Positions 41,765-50,848 of a stretch of 64,000 nucleotides of DNA are shown here, one piece after another. The notes beneath the pieces are model-generated. The model saw only the letters and a program-made list of their open reading frames with translations. It ran no database searches and was not told where the DNA came from. This stretch comes from Korobacter sp036501185 (GTDB taxonomy: Bacteria; Acidobacteriota; Terriglobia; Terriglobales; Acidobacteriaceae): the NCBI GenBank assembly GCA_036501185.1, contig DASYAU010000091.1:1-64000 (forward strand), given 5' to 3'. How positions within the stretch are numbered: position 1 is the first letter of the stretch; every line of letters starts with the position of its first letter. Made by a program: the position numbers and the translations under genes.

Positions 41765-42414
41765 GAAAACTTCTGTTGGCGCTGATCGTGATGGCTGGCG
41801 TGGCATTGGGCCAAGATGTAGCCAGTCCCGCGGCGCCGGAAAAGCCGACGAAGCCGAAAGGCGTGATCCACCTGCAAGAGGTGAAAGATCCGCCCGACGT
41901 GCAAGCGAAAGAGAATTGCAACAATTTCTCCTTTGCGGCCGCGCTGGCTGGGGCGTTGAGCTACGAGAATGCCGAGATCAAGCAGGATTACTGGATCGAT
42001 AAGCTGTATGGCGGTGGCGTGTGCGTGGAGATTGGCGATCCGCAGGACCTGGCGCGGAAAGTAGCAGGCTCATACGTGCTCGACGATGGCCGGCACGTCG
42101 ACGTGTCGCTTGAGTATTTTCCTGGCGTGCCGAGCAATTCGGCGGCGTTCCTCGTGCCCGTGATGACGGACGAGATCCTGATTGTTTTTGTCGAAGGTCA
42201 TGCAGACCTGCTGGTGGGCGCGATGTGGGACGAGTATCGCTCCACGCGCGGCGAGAGGATGATCGACCTGAAAGAATTGCACCTGCTTGATCCGCTGGCG
42301 ACGGCTGACAAGCGGAAAGCCATTCTTGACGTGGCAGGCGAGGATGCGGCGAAGATCACCGGCTACATGCAGGTGAAGACCGTCGAGGTGGACAAGGCGT
42401 ATTGGCCTAAGTAG
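41761..42414 (+). CDS. Secreted protein with papain-like pattern, function unknown
   Basis: 217 residues from a GTG overlapping the ruvA stop (GTGA). Signal peptide MRKLLLALIVMAGVALGQ. The mature part has VQAKENCNNFSFAAALAGALSYENAEI, then GGGVCVEIGDPQDLARKVAG, and HADLLVGAMWDEYRST. The Cys in a helix start, with a later His after a beta strand, is reminiscent of papain-like C39_2/C70 peptidases, but the usual Q-x-x-x-x-x-CW context is not clear. I therefore call it papain-like only tentatively. Confidence 0.65.
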   Translation: MRKLLLALIVMAGVALGQDVASPAAPEKPTKPKGVIHLQEVKDPPDVQAKENCNNFSFAAALAGALSYENAEIKQDYWIDKLYGGGVCVEIGDPQDLARKVAGSYVLDDGRHVDVSLEYFPGVPSNSAAFLVPVMTDEILIVFVEGHADLLVGAMWDEYRSTRGERMIDLKELHLLDPLATADKRKAILDVAGEDAAKITGYMQVKTVEVDKAYWPK

Positions 42415-43678
42415 TGTTGCGCGCGCGCAGCTTCACGATTTCATCCCAAACGACAAATACAAAATATGCACCCATGAGGATGAGTTCGGGCTCGATGGGG
42501 TGGCGGTACTTCGCGTTGGCGTACGTGATGTAGTACGGCAGCGGATAGATAAGCATGCAGGCGAGGAACAAGATCCAGCCGGGTGGCCGTCGCGTGAGGA
42601 CGAAGACCAGGCCGGCGCCGCTGAGGACGGAGAGCCACCAAACCTCCCAAGGACTCCACCATTCGTTTGACTGGTAGATCACAGAAGTTCCATCCCAGAA
42701 CCACTGCACTCGGCGGATGGTGGCGTCGCGAAATTCGATCGGATATTTGTGGATGAAGTCCATGGCGAGCTTCTTGCGATCTTCCATGTAGCCCATTTCG
42801 CCCAAGTCGCCGAAGCGCTGGAGGAGCTTGTAATTGCCGGTGGGGTGGAAGCGGAAGAAGCCTAGCGCGGTAGTGCCGTGATAATTGCCGAGCTGGAACT
42901 CAAGCCAGAAGTTATCGCGCACGAAGAACACTTTGTGGAAGATTTCATAGTTGCGGATGAGCCACGGCGACAGCACGGCGAAGAACAATACGGCCGAAAT
43001 AACGGCGTTGGTGAACCAGCGGCGTCCGGCGCGATGATTGCGGGCGGCAGCGTAGAGTCCGCTGAACGGTAGCAGGCTGACGAGCGCGGGATTGGCAAGT
43101 GAAGCGAAGCCCCACGCAGCGCCGAAACCCGCCCAGCGCGCGCGTGTGCCGTTCTCACAGAGGTCCATCGTGAGGATGAAGACCCAGGTTAGAACGAGAG
43201 CGCTGAGGGAGAATTCCCAGATCCAACTGATGTCCCAGCGAAAAAAGACTGGAAAGAGAGCCCAGCACCACGCGGCGAGCCATCCAGCACGGCGGCCGAG
43301 GGTTCGCACGCCGAGCTTTTGAATGAGAACGGCGTTGAAAGCGCCCATCAGGCAATTGAAGGTGAGAAGGGCGATGCGAGTGGGCGCACCGAAGTATCCG
43401 AAGATGCGGTAGATGAGGGAGCCGATGAATGGATAGACCGGCGGAAATGCCGCTGTGGGGCCAGTTTCCCCGCCATAGGGAGCGCTGAAACCGTGCCCGG
43501 TGGCGAGGCGCTCGATGAGGCGACCGATTTCCGTATAGGGCGGATCAGAATGGAAGTTGTAGCTCTTCCACCAGAACATGCAGGCCATGCGCAGCAGAAA
43601 GGCGGCGGCGAAAAGCAGGATGTAGAGATTCCGCTGGCGCGATTGCGGCTCGGGTGGCGCCGGAGTGGTGGAAGGCAT
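42407..43678 (-). CDS. GT-C type membrane glycosyltransferase (PMT/ArnT-like)
   Basis: 423 residues with about ten membrane segments. The first large loop contains WWKSYNFHSDPPYTEIGRLIERLATGHGFSAPYGGETGPTAAFPPVYPFIGSLIYR; its Asp-containing start and PPxYP resemble dolichyl-phosphate-mannose-mannosyltransferase-like GT-C enzymes (GT39/GT83) using polyprenyl-phosphate sugars. It probably glycosylates lipid or surface glycan in the periplasm. The stop overlaps the convergent gene by eight bases. It is divergent from the polymerase gene. Confidence 0.82.
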   Translation of the reverse strand: MPSTTPAPPEPQSRQRNLYILLFAAAFLLRMACMFWWKSYNFHSDPPYTEIGRLIERLATGHGFSAPYGGETGPTAAFPPVYPFIGSLIYRIFGYFGAPTRIALLTFNCLMGAFNAVLIQKLGVRTLGRRAGWLAAWCWALFPVFFRWDISWIWEFSLSALVLTWVFILTMDLCENGTRARWAGFGAAWGFASLANPALVSLLPFSGLYAAARNHRAGRRWFTNAVISAVLFFAVLSPWLIRNYEIFHKVFFVRDNFWLEFQLGNYHGTTALGFFRFHPTGNYKLLQRFGDLGEMGYMEDRKKLAMDFIHKYPIEFRDATIRRVQWFWDGTSVIYQSNEWWSPWEVWWLSVLSGAGLVFVLTRRPPGWILFLACMLIYPLPYYITYANAKYRHPIEPELILMGAYFVFVVWDEIVKLRARNTT

Positions 43679-43778
43679 CGGCCTATTTTCGCAGAAGCAG
43701 AGCGGCTGTCGAGAAACTAGGGTGCTGTCGAGAGATTACTTATGGGGCACGGGGTGCATCGAACCAGAGTGGCTCGTG

Positions 43779-45239
43779 ATGCGGAGTGACTCGCTTCAAC
43801 TTGATGCCCCGCTGCGGTTAGGAGAGAAGTTTCCGGCCGCGTTTGAGGCGCTGCTGCTGGCGGTGGGGTTTGTAGTGTACTGGGCAGCGATCGTGCTGCT
43901 GCAGCTCGCGGCTTCCGCGCAGATTGTTTGCACTGCCTTATTTCTCTGCGGATTGTTGTACTTGTGCTGGCGAAATTTTAATCGCGGGATGCACCCCGTC
44001 TTTTTGTTTCTCGGCTTGCTGTTGCTGTTCCAAGGCGGAGGGTTGCTGGGATACATTTTCTCCGCCGGGGAGGCTGACCCGCTGCAGATCACGCTGGCGG
44101 AAGCTCCATTCGATGTTTCGTACGACGTAAAGCGGATCACCCTGCTGCTGCTTCTGCTCTCGGCGGCTGTGATTTATGCGACGCTGCGATTATCGGGCTC
44201 GCGGCTGCGTTACGAAGCGCCGAAGTCGGATGAGCTACTTCCCTTCCTGCTGCTGATCTTCCTCATTGCGCTGCCATTTCATTTTTGGAAGAACTATGAG
44301 TATTTCCAGTACGTGCGATCGCATGGCGGATACCTGGCGATCTTTCGGTCGGAAGAGCATGTCTCCGAAGTAGGGGTGTTTGTGCGGGCGATGTCGCAAC
44401 TGTGCTCGTCGGCCTACATCGTGTATTTCGTGTACGAACGGCCGCGCGTGCGGCTGGCGCTGCTCTCGCTGCTATATATTGCGGTGAGCACGTTGGAACT
44501 ACTGATCGGGCTCCGCGGGAAGGTGTTGCTGTTCTTTCTGTGCCTGCTGTTCCTCTACAAGCTGAAGCGCGGGACTGGATTCCGGATTCGTGGGCTGATC
44601 GTGATCGCTGTCGCGTTGGCGATTACTGCGCAAGCGGTGGTGATCTTCCGCGAAAACAAGACAGAGCAATTTGAGTGGTGGAAGGTGCCGGCGATGTTTT
44701 TGGGGGCAGAGGGCGTTTCCATCAATGAAACAGAAACGATCATCGGGTTTTATCCGCAGTTCGCGCCGTACCGATGGTCGTATCTGCATTACGGAGTGCT
44801 CGGGCTTTTCCAGTCGCATGCCGAAGCGCAAGAGATGGTGCCGCAAGGCGAAGTGCTGGCCGACGATTCCGGGATGTTCCTGAACCCGACGGGATACGCA
44901 CTGGGATTCGGGCCGGGCGGATCGTATCTCGCCGAAGGCTACTTGTACGGCAAAGCGGCAGGCGTAATCGGTGAATCGCTGCTGTCGGCGCTGCTATTGA
45001 TTTGGCTAGCGCACAGTTTTCGCGGGTGGCGAATCCCCTTCGCGTGGTCGGCGATGGTGGGGTTGATCTACTTGCCTCGTGAGGACCTGATGGTCGCCAT
45101 TCCCGGCATCCTGCGGAGTTGGGCGGCGCTGGCATTGGTATTCGCGGCGGCGGGATCGCTGGCGGCACTGGTGCGTTGGTCGCGACAATACGGAGAGGCA
45201 CTCTCTGGCAGCGAAACTCCCGAAAATCTCCGGCCGTGA
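43779..45239 (+). CDS. Wzy-like oligosaccharide repeat unit polymerase
   Basis: 486 residues from the ATG at 43779. About 11-12 membrane segments with a large periplasmic loop (about residues 320-400, FRENKTEQFEWWKVPAMFLGAEGVSINETETIIGFYPQF). This layout, with RGKVLLFFLCLLFLYKL before the loop, matches the O-antigen polysaccharide polymerase (Wzy/OppA-like) families. It probably joins surface polysaccharide units at the periplasmic side. Placed between the GT-C enzyme and lpxC, so all three act on envelope glycolipids. Confidence 0.75.
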   Translation: MRSDSLQLDAPLRLGEKFPAAFEALLLAVGFVVYWAAIVLLQLAASAQIVCTALFLCGLLYLCWRNFNRGMHPVFLFLGLLLLFQGGGLLGYIFSAGEADPLQITLAEAPFDVSYDVKRITLLLLLLSAAVIYATLRLSGSRLRYEAPKSDELLPFLLLIFLIALPFHFWKNYEYFQYVRSHGGYLAIFRSEEHVSEVGVFVRAMSQLCSSAYIVYFVYERPRVRLALLSLLYIAVSTLELLIGLRGKVLLFFLCLLFLYKLKRGTGFRIRGLIVIAVALAITAQAVVIFRENKTEQFEWWKVPAMFLGAEGVSINETETIIGFYPQFAPYRWSYLHYGVLGLFQSHAEAQEMVPQGEVLADDSGMFLNPTGYALGFGPGGSYLAEGYLYGKAAGVIGESLLSALLLIWLAHSFRGWRIPFAWSAMVGLIYLPREDLMVAIPGILRSWAALALVFAAAGSLAALVRWSRQYGEALSGSETPENLRP

Positions 45240-45365
45240 AGTGGTGTGCGAGGTGAAAAAACCACAACCCCGGGAGTGTTTTGTGGCCAAAATACCACAT
45301 CCAGAACCACCGCTGAAGCCTGTAATCTATTAGTAGCTCGTAACATACGGTCGGTCCCGCGAGAT

Positions 45366-46274
45366 TTGGGTTTTGAGCAGACAATTCGGAACTCCGTGGA
45401 GTGCTGCGGAGTTGGCCTACACAGCGGTGCGCCGGTGCGGCTGCGAATTGCCCCCGCGCCAGCGGGCGAGGGAATCGTGTTCCGTCGCACCGACCTCGAC
45501 GGCTTCGCCATTGAGGCGACGAGCCGTAATGTCGCAAAAGTCAGCTATGCCACGAGCCTTATGAAGAAGGGCGTGCTGATCTCCACCACGGAGCATTTGC
45601 TGTCGGCATTCATCGGCATGGGCGTGGATAACGCCATCGTGGAGATCGACAACCTGGAATTGCCGATCCTGGATGGCAGCGCGCAGCCGTTTGTGGAAAT
45701 GATCGTACAGGCCGGTCTTCGCCGGCAACGCCGCAAGCGGAGCTACATACGCATTGTGAAGCCGATCGAGTTGCGTGAAGGCGACAAGTTCATCGCGGTT
45801 TACCCGTTCGATGGATATTCCGTGAGCTACTCAATCAACTTCCCTCATCCGCTGATCGGTCGCGAGAGCTTCGAAGTGGAGCTCTCGAATGGAAATTTCC
45901 TGCGTGAGATCGCGTCGGCGCGTACGTTCGGGTTCCTGCGCGACCGTGATGCGATGCTGAACATGGGATTGATTCGCGGAGCTTCGGAGCTGAATGCGAT
46001 CGTGCTCACGGACGATGGAATCCAGAATCCGCCGCTGCGCTACGACGATGAATTCGTGCGGCACAAGGTGCTGGACTTAATCGGAGACCTGGCTTTACTT
46101 GGGCGGCGATTACTGGGTCGGATTGTGGCGGACCGCGCGGGACACGCGATGCACACGGCGTTGGTTTCGAAGATCCTGCGGGACCAGTCGTTCTGGGAAG
46201 AGTCGTTTATCGACGACGAAGAAGACCACGAATTCCGGGCGAGCGATCCAACGCCCATTTCCGACCACGTTTAA
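45366..46274 (+). CDS. lpxC: UDP-3-O-acyl-N-acetylglucosamine deacetylase
   Basis: 302 residues if started at the TTG at 45366 (LGFEQTIRNSVECCGVGLHSG), which matches the family N-terminus and length; the frame extends to a GTG at 45246. LpxC catalyses the committed step of lipid A synthesis. Zinc and catalytic motifs: ISTTEHLLSAFIGMGVDNAIVEIDNLELPILDGSA, REIASARTFGF, YDDEFVRHKVLDLIGDLALLG and DRAGHAMH. Its stop lies in a 14-bp tandem duplication shared with the convergent gene. Confidence 0.94.
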   Translation: MGFEQTIRNSVECCGVGLHSGAPVRLRIAPAPAGEGIVFRRTDLDGFAIEATSRNVAKVSYATSLMKKGVLISTTEHLLSAFIGMGVDNAIVEIDNLELPILDGSAQPFVEMIVQAGLRRQRRKRSYIRIVKPIELREGDKFIAVYPFDGYSVSYSINFPHPLIGRESFEVELSNGNFLREIASARTFGFLRDRDAMLNMGLIRGASELNAIVLTDDGIQNPPLRYDDEFVRHKVLDLIGDLALLGRRLLGRIVADRAGHAMHTALVSKILRDQSFWEESFIDDEEDHEFRASDPTPISDHV

Positions 46275-46300
46275 ATTAAACCTGCGAAATTAAACCTGCG
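46273..46300. repeat. Tandem 14-bp direct repeat at convergent stops
   Basis: AAATTAAACCTGCG occurs twice in direct succession (46273-46286 and 46287-46300). The second copy contains the end of the receiver-PilZ gene (codons Gln-Val-stop); the first overlaps the lpxC stop. It is a simple small duplication. Confidence 0.8.
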
Positions 46301-47012
46301 AACGCCAGCTTTCCTCCTCACCCAGAATGGGTGAAGTGGGTTCTTCCTGCGCGCGTTCGGCGAGCCATTCCTCAAGCTTGATTTTGTAGGGAATGGGAAC
46401 ATGCACAAAACGAACGCCAGCCTTGCCGGCGTTAAACCAGCTCACTTCCCCTTTACCTTCGAGCGTTCCGCGGCGGTCGGCGAGATCGAATTTCCACTTC
46501 AACACGGTGCCAGCGGCGAGATTGGATCCGACCTCGATGGCCATGCCACCTTCGCTGAGGTTCGTGATGGTGACGGCCTCCGCGTTGTTGCCATATTCCA
46601 GCGTGGCGAACATATTGACCGAATGACGGTAGTAGCGACGGCGTTCGCGCAGGATGAGTCCCTGGGCAGCGCGGAAACTGCGCTGGGCGCGGTCGAGGGT
46701 GAGAGGCTTCTCAAGGACGAAGTTTGCCCCAGCTTGGAACGCCACCGTAACGGAAACGGCGTGAATGAGGGCGAAGATGATGGCGTTGCGCGATTGCGGA
46801 AGCTGGCGGAGAGAGGTGAGGAAGCCAAGTGAACCGATGGTGTCGGCGTCGACGATGATGGCTTCGTATTTCTGTGAAGTGAGCAGCTTGCGGGCGCTCG
46901 CCGAAGTGACACACTGGTCCGTGTGGATGCCGAGTTCCGGCAGCAGGGACCGCAGGAGCTGGATCACATCCTGGTCTTCGGAAAGGAGCAGGGCCTTCAA
47001 CGCCACATGCAA
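46290..47012 (-). CDS. Receiver-like plus PilZ domain protein
   Basis: 240 residues. The N-terminal domain (1-110) is a CheY-like receiver with acidic pair E12-D13, putative phospho-acceptor Asp55 (IIVDAD) and Lys in FVLEKPLTL. The C-terminal domain has the PilZ c-di-GMP motifs R-x3-R (RRRYYRHSV) and NLSEGGMAIEV. It thus could couple phosphorylation or protein contact with c-di-GMP, for example in motility or polysaccharide control. It is divergent from folK. Confidence 0.85.
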   Translation of the reverse strand: MHVALKALLLSEDQDVIQLLRSLLPELGIHTDQCVTSASARKLLTSQKYEAIIVDADTIGSLGFLTSLRQLPQSRNAIIFALIHAVSVTVAFQAGANFVLEKPLTLDRAQRSFRAAQGLILRERRRYYRHSVNMFATLEYGNNAEAVTITNLSEGGMAIEVGSNLAAGTVLKWKFDLADRRGTLEGKGEVSWFNAGKAGVRFVHVPIPYKIKLEEWLAERAQEEPTSPILGEEESWRSQV

Positions 47013-47094
47013 ATACTAGTACCGGTTCCGCCAGACATCCAAGTACCGGAGGTAAGCACCTGGACGGCAGATCGATTCGCCAACCCGGCGCATA

Positions 47095-47598
47095 ATGGCA
47101 ATCGTGGAGCACACGGCTTATCTCTCGTTGGGGTCGAACGTGGGCGATCGCGCGGCCAACTTGCGCGAGGCGATCGCACGATTGCGCGCGGCGGGGAAAG
47201 TGAAACGAGTTTCTTCGTTGTACGAGACCGAGCCGGTGGAATTCACGGAACAGGCATGGTTCCTGAATTGTGCGGTGGAATTGCGGACCGAAATGGGGCC
47301 AGCAGACTTGCTGCACGCGCTTCTCGGGATTGAGAAAAGCATGGGACGAATGCGCAACCAGCCCAAAGGTCCACGAAATATTGATATTGATTTGTTGCTC
47401 TATGATGACGAAACAGTAAACACGCCAGAACTGACATTGCCGCATCCATCGATGCACGAGCGCGGCTTTGTACTGGTGCCGCTGGCGGAAATTGCGCCGA
47501 ACGTCGTTCATCCGACATTGCGCAAAACCGCATGGGAACTGCTTAATACACTTCGCGAAGATGCGGCGGTGCGGAGCTGGAACGTACCAAAAGAGTAG
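47095..47598 (+). CDS. folK: 2-amino-4-hydroxy-6-hydroxymethyldihydropteridine pyrophosphokinase
   Basis: 167 residues. HPPK transfers pyrophosphate from ATP to the pterin in folate synthesis. The motifs YLSLGSNVGDRAANLREAI, VSSLYETEPVEFTEQAWFLNCAVEL, MGRMRNQPKGPRNIDIDLLLYDD and LPHPSMHERGFVLVPLAEIAP are all canonical, including the two metal-binding Asp in D-I-D. No folP or folB adjoins it, but a CADD-type gene that could supply pABA lies 3.8 kb downstream. Confidence 0.95.
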   Translation: MAIVEHTAYLSLGSNVGDRAANLREAIARLRAAGKVKRVSSLYETEPVEFTEQAWFLNCAVELRTEMGPADLLHALLGIEKSMGRMRNQPKGPRNIDIDLLLYDDETVNTPELTLPHPSMHERGFVLVPLAEIAPNVVHPTLRKTAWELLNTLREDAAVRSWNVPKE

Positions 47599-47926
47599 AA
47601 AATACCTGAATTTCTGGCACGAAAGCTGAAGCGGCGCGATACGAGAGGACTTAATTGGCGGATAACCACTGTGTTTTGAATGGTAAACATCGTGTAATGC
47701 AATATTGCGCAAACCTGCACAGGGCGCGGGTCCGGAGGGGGTAGCCTGTGGAAAACCCGCGTAAAATCTAGTGAAAATGCTGTTCAAAGTGAGCGCGGCT
47801 GTAATATGATGCTCGCAATTGAGCGACGCCTAACGCCGGAAAGCCGCATGGATCGCGGGTTTCCGCATGATCCGGCAATCTTCCCCTGAAGGCGGATGAA
47901 CTCAAATTTCAAGGAGGATTTAATCC
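47599..47926. other. 328-base upstream region of the HU gene
   Basis: Contains the HU ribosome binding site (AAGGAGGATTT, 47912-47922) and a likely promoter area around 47800 (TGTAATATG resembles a -10 box; no good -35 seen). GC-rich inverted elements occur at about 47834-47876. No gene is supported. Confidence 0.5.
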
Positions 47927-48223
47927 ATGGCAGCAGGTATGACCAAGACCCAGCTCGTTCGGCACATGGCCGAGACCCACGAAGTAAGCAACAAGACCGC
48001 CGCAGCGTTCCTCGAGTCGTTGGCGGAAGTAGCGATCAAAGAGACGAAAAAGAATGGCGTGTTCGTAATCCCCGGCCTCGGCCGCCTGGTGAAGTCGAAC
48101 CGCAAGGCGCGCGTGGGCCGCAACCCGCAGACTGGCGAGCCGATCAAGATTCCTGCGAAGACCGTCGTGAAGTTCCGCGTGGCCAAGGCCGCGAAAGACG
48201 CGATCGCTCCGGGCAAGAAGTAG
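47927..48223 (+). CDS. hup: HU family DNA-binding protein
   Basis: 98 residues. The start has a strong ribosome binding site. MTKTQLVRHMAETHEVSNKTAAAFLESLAEVAIKETKKNGVFVIPGLGRLVKSNRKARVGRNPQTGEPIKIPAKTVVKFRVAKAAKDAI (read in parts) matches HU/IHF, including the beta-arm RNPQTGEPIKIPA that inserts Pro into the minor groove. It compacts and bends DNA. Followed by an intrinsic terminator. The N-terminal MAAG extension is short. Confidence 0.95.
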   Translation: MAAGMTKTQLVRHMAETHEVSNKTAAAFLESLAEVAIKETKKNGVFVIPGLGRLVKSNRKARVGRNPQTGEPIKIPAKTVVKFRVAKAAKDAIAPGKK

Positions 48224-48246
48224 TTCTTGCTTTTACGGAAATGCAG

Positions 48247-48275
48247 AAGGCCGGCACCAAGCCGGCCTTTATTAT
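48247..48275 (+). terminator. Intrinsic terminator of the HU gene
   Basis: AAGGCCGGC-ACCAA-GCCGGCCTT (48247-48269) followed by TATTATT. A near-perfect 9-bp stem; it may serve the convergent DinB gene as well, whose 3' end is 12 bases away. Confidence 0.85.
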
Positions 48276-48286
48276 TTGCTCGAAAA

Positions 48287-48781
48287 TTACTTCTCGTCCG
48301 CGCTTGGGCCGTAGAGGCCGGGGATGGGCACGTCGAGCAGACGCAAATAGACGATCAGTTCGGCGCGATGATGGATCATGTGGTTCATGACCATGCCACG
48401 GAGAACGGCGATGCGCGGCAGGGTAAACATCACCTGCTCGCCATTGCGCAGGGTCCACCGCTTGGTGAGTTGTTCGTCAGTGGCTTTTTCGAGCAGCGGA
48501 CGATACTTCGCCAACTCGGCGTCGAAGTGTTCGAGCAGTTGTTCGCGTGAAGTGAAGTTGGGTACAGCGGTATTCACGCCGGCGATGTCGAGTTCGTCCT
48601 GCGCCAGGGTGGTGTACCCCCAACCCGGCATGATGGCGCAATGTCCGGCCAACCAGGCCAGAGTGCCGGACTTCGTGTGCGGCTTCCAGTCGGCTTTTTC
48701 CATGGGCACGCGTTCCAAAACCTTGCGCGTATTCGCCATTTCCTGATCGAGTTCGCCCATCATCGAACGAGCAATCGCCAT
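48287..48781 (-). CDS. DinB family protein
   Basis: 164 residues from the ATG at 48781, which has the ribosome binding site GGAGGGAAT. It is a four-helix DinB/YfiT-type protein: the metal-ligand His are in LAWLAGHCAIMPGW and MVMNHMIHHRAELIVYLRLLDVPIPGLYGPSADE. Family members include bacillithiol S-transferases and maleylpyruvate isomerases; the substrate cannot be told. The Tyr-Gly-Pro-Ser-Ala-Asp-Glu end is typical of DinB. Confidence 0.88.
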   Translation of the reverse strand: MAIARSMMGELDQEMANTRKVLERVPMEKADWKPHTKSGTLAWLAGHCAIMPGWGYTTLAQDELDIAGVNTAVPNFTSREQLLEHFDAELAKYRPLLEKATDEQLTKRWTLRNGEQVMFTLPRIAVLRGMVMNHMIHHRAELIVYLRLLDVPIPGLYGPSADEK

Positions 48782-48863
48782 AATTCCCTCCAGAAAAATT
48801 GCGCGATGAGTAGAACACGCAGCGCGCGGCATGGACAGAATTATTTGCGCGAGCAATTCAGGG

Positions 48864-50813
48864 CTAGGAAGTTTGCTGAAGCTTGCGCGCTTGGATTTCA
48901 ATGTAGACGTTGATGAGCGAAACCGCAGCAGGCGTGACGCCGGGAATTCGGCTGGCATGGCCGATGGTCTGGGGGCGGACGCGCTGCATCTTTTCGCGCA
49001 TCTCACGGGAGAGGCCGCTGACGCTGCCGTAATCGAACCACGCAGGGATGATTCGTAGTTCAGCGCGCTTCAAACGATCGATAGCCTTGGTTTGCTGGTC
49101 GAGATAGCCGGCGTACTTGATTTCGGTTTCCACCGACTTCAGTTCGTTACGAACGTCAGAGGCGAATTCGCGGTCGGAGCCGCCCCGTTCGAAGAACGCA
49201 GGATGCGCGCGGCCGATGATGTCGGCAAAGTGGGTAATGTCGCTCTCCGGACGCTTGAGCAGTTGCGCAATCGTGGAACCGTCGATGTTGCCGAATTTCT
49301 CGGCAAGTTCCGCGGGAAGTTCGCTCCTGCGCACGCGGGTCTTTTCGAGCGTCGCTTTAAGCGCTTCCATACGCGACTGCTTGGCGAGGTGCTCATGCCA
49401 GGCGCCGTCCTTGATTAGCCCGACGCGACGGCCGTGCGGAGTGAGGCGGCGATCGGCGTTGTCGATGCGCAGATGCAGGCGGAACTCAGCGCGCGAGGTG
49501 AACATGCGATACGGCTCGTTGGTCCCCTTGCTGATGAGGTCGTCGATGAGGATGGCGGTGTAGGCCTCGGTGCGGTCGAGGACGAGCGGCGTCTCGTGCT
49601 TCACGGCGAGGGCGGCGTTGATACCGGCCATGATGCCCTGGCAGGCAGCTTCTTCGTAGCCGCTGGTGCCGTTGATCTGCCCGGCGAGATAAAGCGTGCC
49701 GATCTTCTTGGTTTCGAGCGTGCGCTGAAGCTCGGTGGGATCGATGGAGTCGTATTCGATGGCGTAGCCGGGGCGCAACATCTCGGCATTTTCAAGCCCC
49801 GGAATGGAGTGCACCATGCGCAGCTGGACATCGATGGGCATCGATGTGCTCATGCCGTTAACGTAAATCTCGTGGGTATTCAGGCCCTCGGGTTCGAGGA
49901 AGAGCTGGTGGGTTTCCTTGTCGGGGAACTTGACAATCTTGTCTTCGATCGACGGACAATAACGCGGGCCGGTGGACTGGATTTGGCCGCTGTACATCGG
50001 CGAGCGGTGCACGTTTTCGCGGATCAGCTGGTGCGTCTCCGGCGTGGTGTACGCGATGTAGCACGGCACTTGGCGCTGGACGATCTTCTTCGTGCGGAAG
50101 CTGAAAGGAGTGGGCTCGGCGTCGCCGGGCTGCGCAGCGAACTTCGACCAGTCGATGGAGCGGCCGTCGAGGCGCGGAGGGGTGCCGGTCTTCAGGCGAC
50201 AGCCGCGCAGGCCCATGTGCTTGAGCGATTCTCCGAGCAGGATTGAGGGCGGTTCACCGCTGCGGCCGGCGGGATAACGCTCTTCGCCGCAGTGGATGAG
50301 GCCGTTGAGGAATGTGCCCGTAGTGATGACGACTGCGCCGGCAGCGACGGTACGGCCATCGCGCAGCTTGATGCCGCGGGCGATCTTGATGCGCTCGGGG
50401 TGCATTGGATCGGCGACGTCTTCGACGATTAGCTCGGCGACTTCGGCCTGCTTGATATGAAGATTCGGCTCGCTCTCAAGGACCTCGCGCATTTTCAGGC
50501 GATATTGCTGTTTGTCGCACTGGGCGCGCGGCGACCATACGGCCGGGCCGCGCGAGGTGTTGAGGAGGCGGAACTGGATGCCGACAGCATCGGTGACTTC
50601 GCCCATGATGCCGCCCAGGGCGTCAACTTCGCGGACTAGGTGTCCCTTGGCAATGCCGCCGACGGCGGGGTTGCAGGACATCTGGGCGATGAGGTCGACG
50701 TTAAGGGTGAACAGGGCAGTGCGCAGGCCCATGCGGGCGGCAGCCATGGCGGCCTCGCAACCGGCGTGGCCGGCGCCGACAACTACGACGTCGTAATATT
50801 CGGTGAACCCCAC
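48864..50813 (-). CDS. mnmG: tRNA uridine 5-carboxymethylaminomethyl modification enzyme MnmG (GidA)
   Basis: 649 residues. MnmG with MnmE modifies U34 of certain tRNAs. FAD motif VVVVGAGHAGCEAAMAA (9-25), DALGGIMGEVTDAVGIQFRLLN, RGPAVWSPRAQCDKQQY, GTFLNGLIHCGEERYPAGR and the signature GLRGCRLKTGTPPRLDGRSIDW are present; the C-terminal helical domain ends GVTPAAVSLINVYIEIQA. The length is standard. mnmE and rsmG are not next to it. Confidence 0.96.
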   Translation of the reverse strand: MGFTEYYDVVVVGAGHAGCEAAMAAARMGLRTALFTLNVDLIAQMSCNPAVGGIAKGHLVREVDALGGIMGEVTDAVGIQFRLLNTSRGPAVWSPRAQCDKQQYRLKMREVLESEPNLHIKQAEVAELIVEDVADPMHPERIKIARGIKLRDGRTVAAGAVVITTGTFLNGLIHCGEERYPAGRSGEPPSILLGESLKHMGLRGCRLKTGTPPRLDGRSIDWSKFAAQPGDAEPTPFSFRTKKIVQRQVPCYIAYTTPETHQLIRENVHRSPMYSGQIQSTGPRYCPSIEDKIVKFPDKETHQLFLEPEGLNTHEIYVNGMSTSMPIDVQLRMVHSIPGLENAEMLRPGYAIEYDSIDPTELQRTLETKKIGTLYLAGQINGTSGYEEAACQGIMAGINAALAVKHETPLVLDRTEAYTAILIDDLISKGTNEPYRMFTSRAEFRLHLRIDNADRRLTPHGRRVGLIKDGAWHEHLAKQSRMEALKATLEKTRVRRSELPAELAEKFGNIDGSTIAQLLKRPESDITHFADIIGRAHPAFFERGGSDREFASDVRNELKSVETEIKYAGYLDQQTKAIDRLKRAELRIIPAWFDYGSVSGLSREMREKMQRVRPQTIGHASRIPGVTPAAVSLINVYIEIQARKLQQTS

Positions 50814-50848
50814 GTCTTCATTTTAGCGGAATTCCCGCGGATCTACAG

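Noticed and set aside
47820..47880. Riboswitch (GEMM-like) upstream of the HU gene
   Set aside because: Some GC-rich pairing is present, but conserved GEMM core motifs could not be placed.
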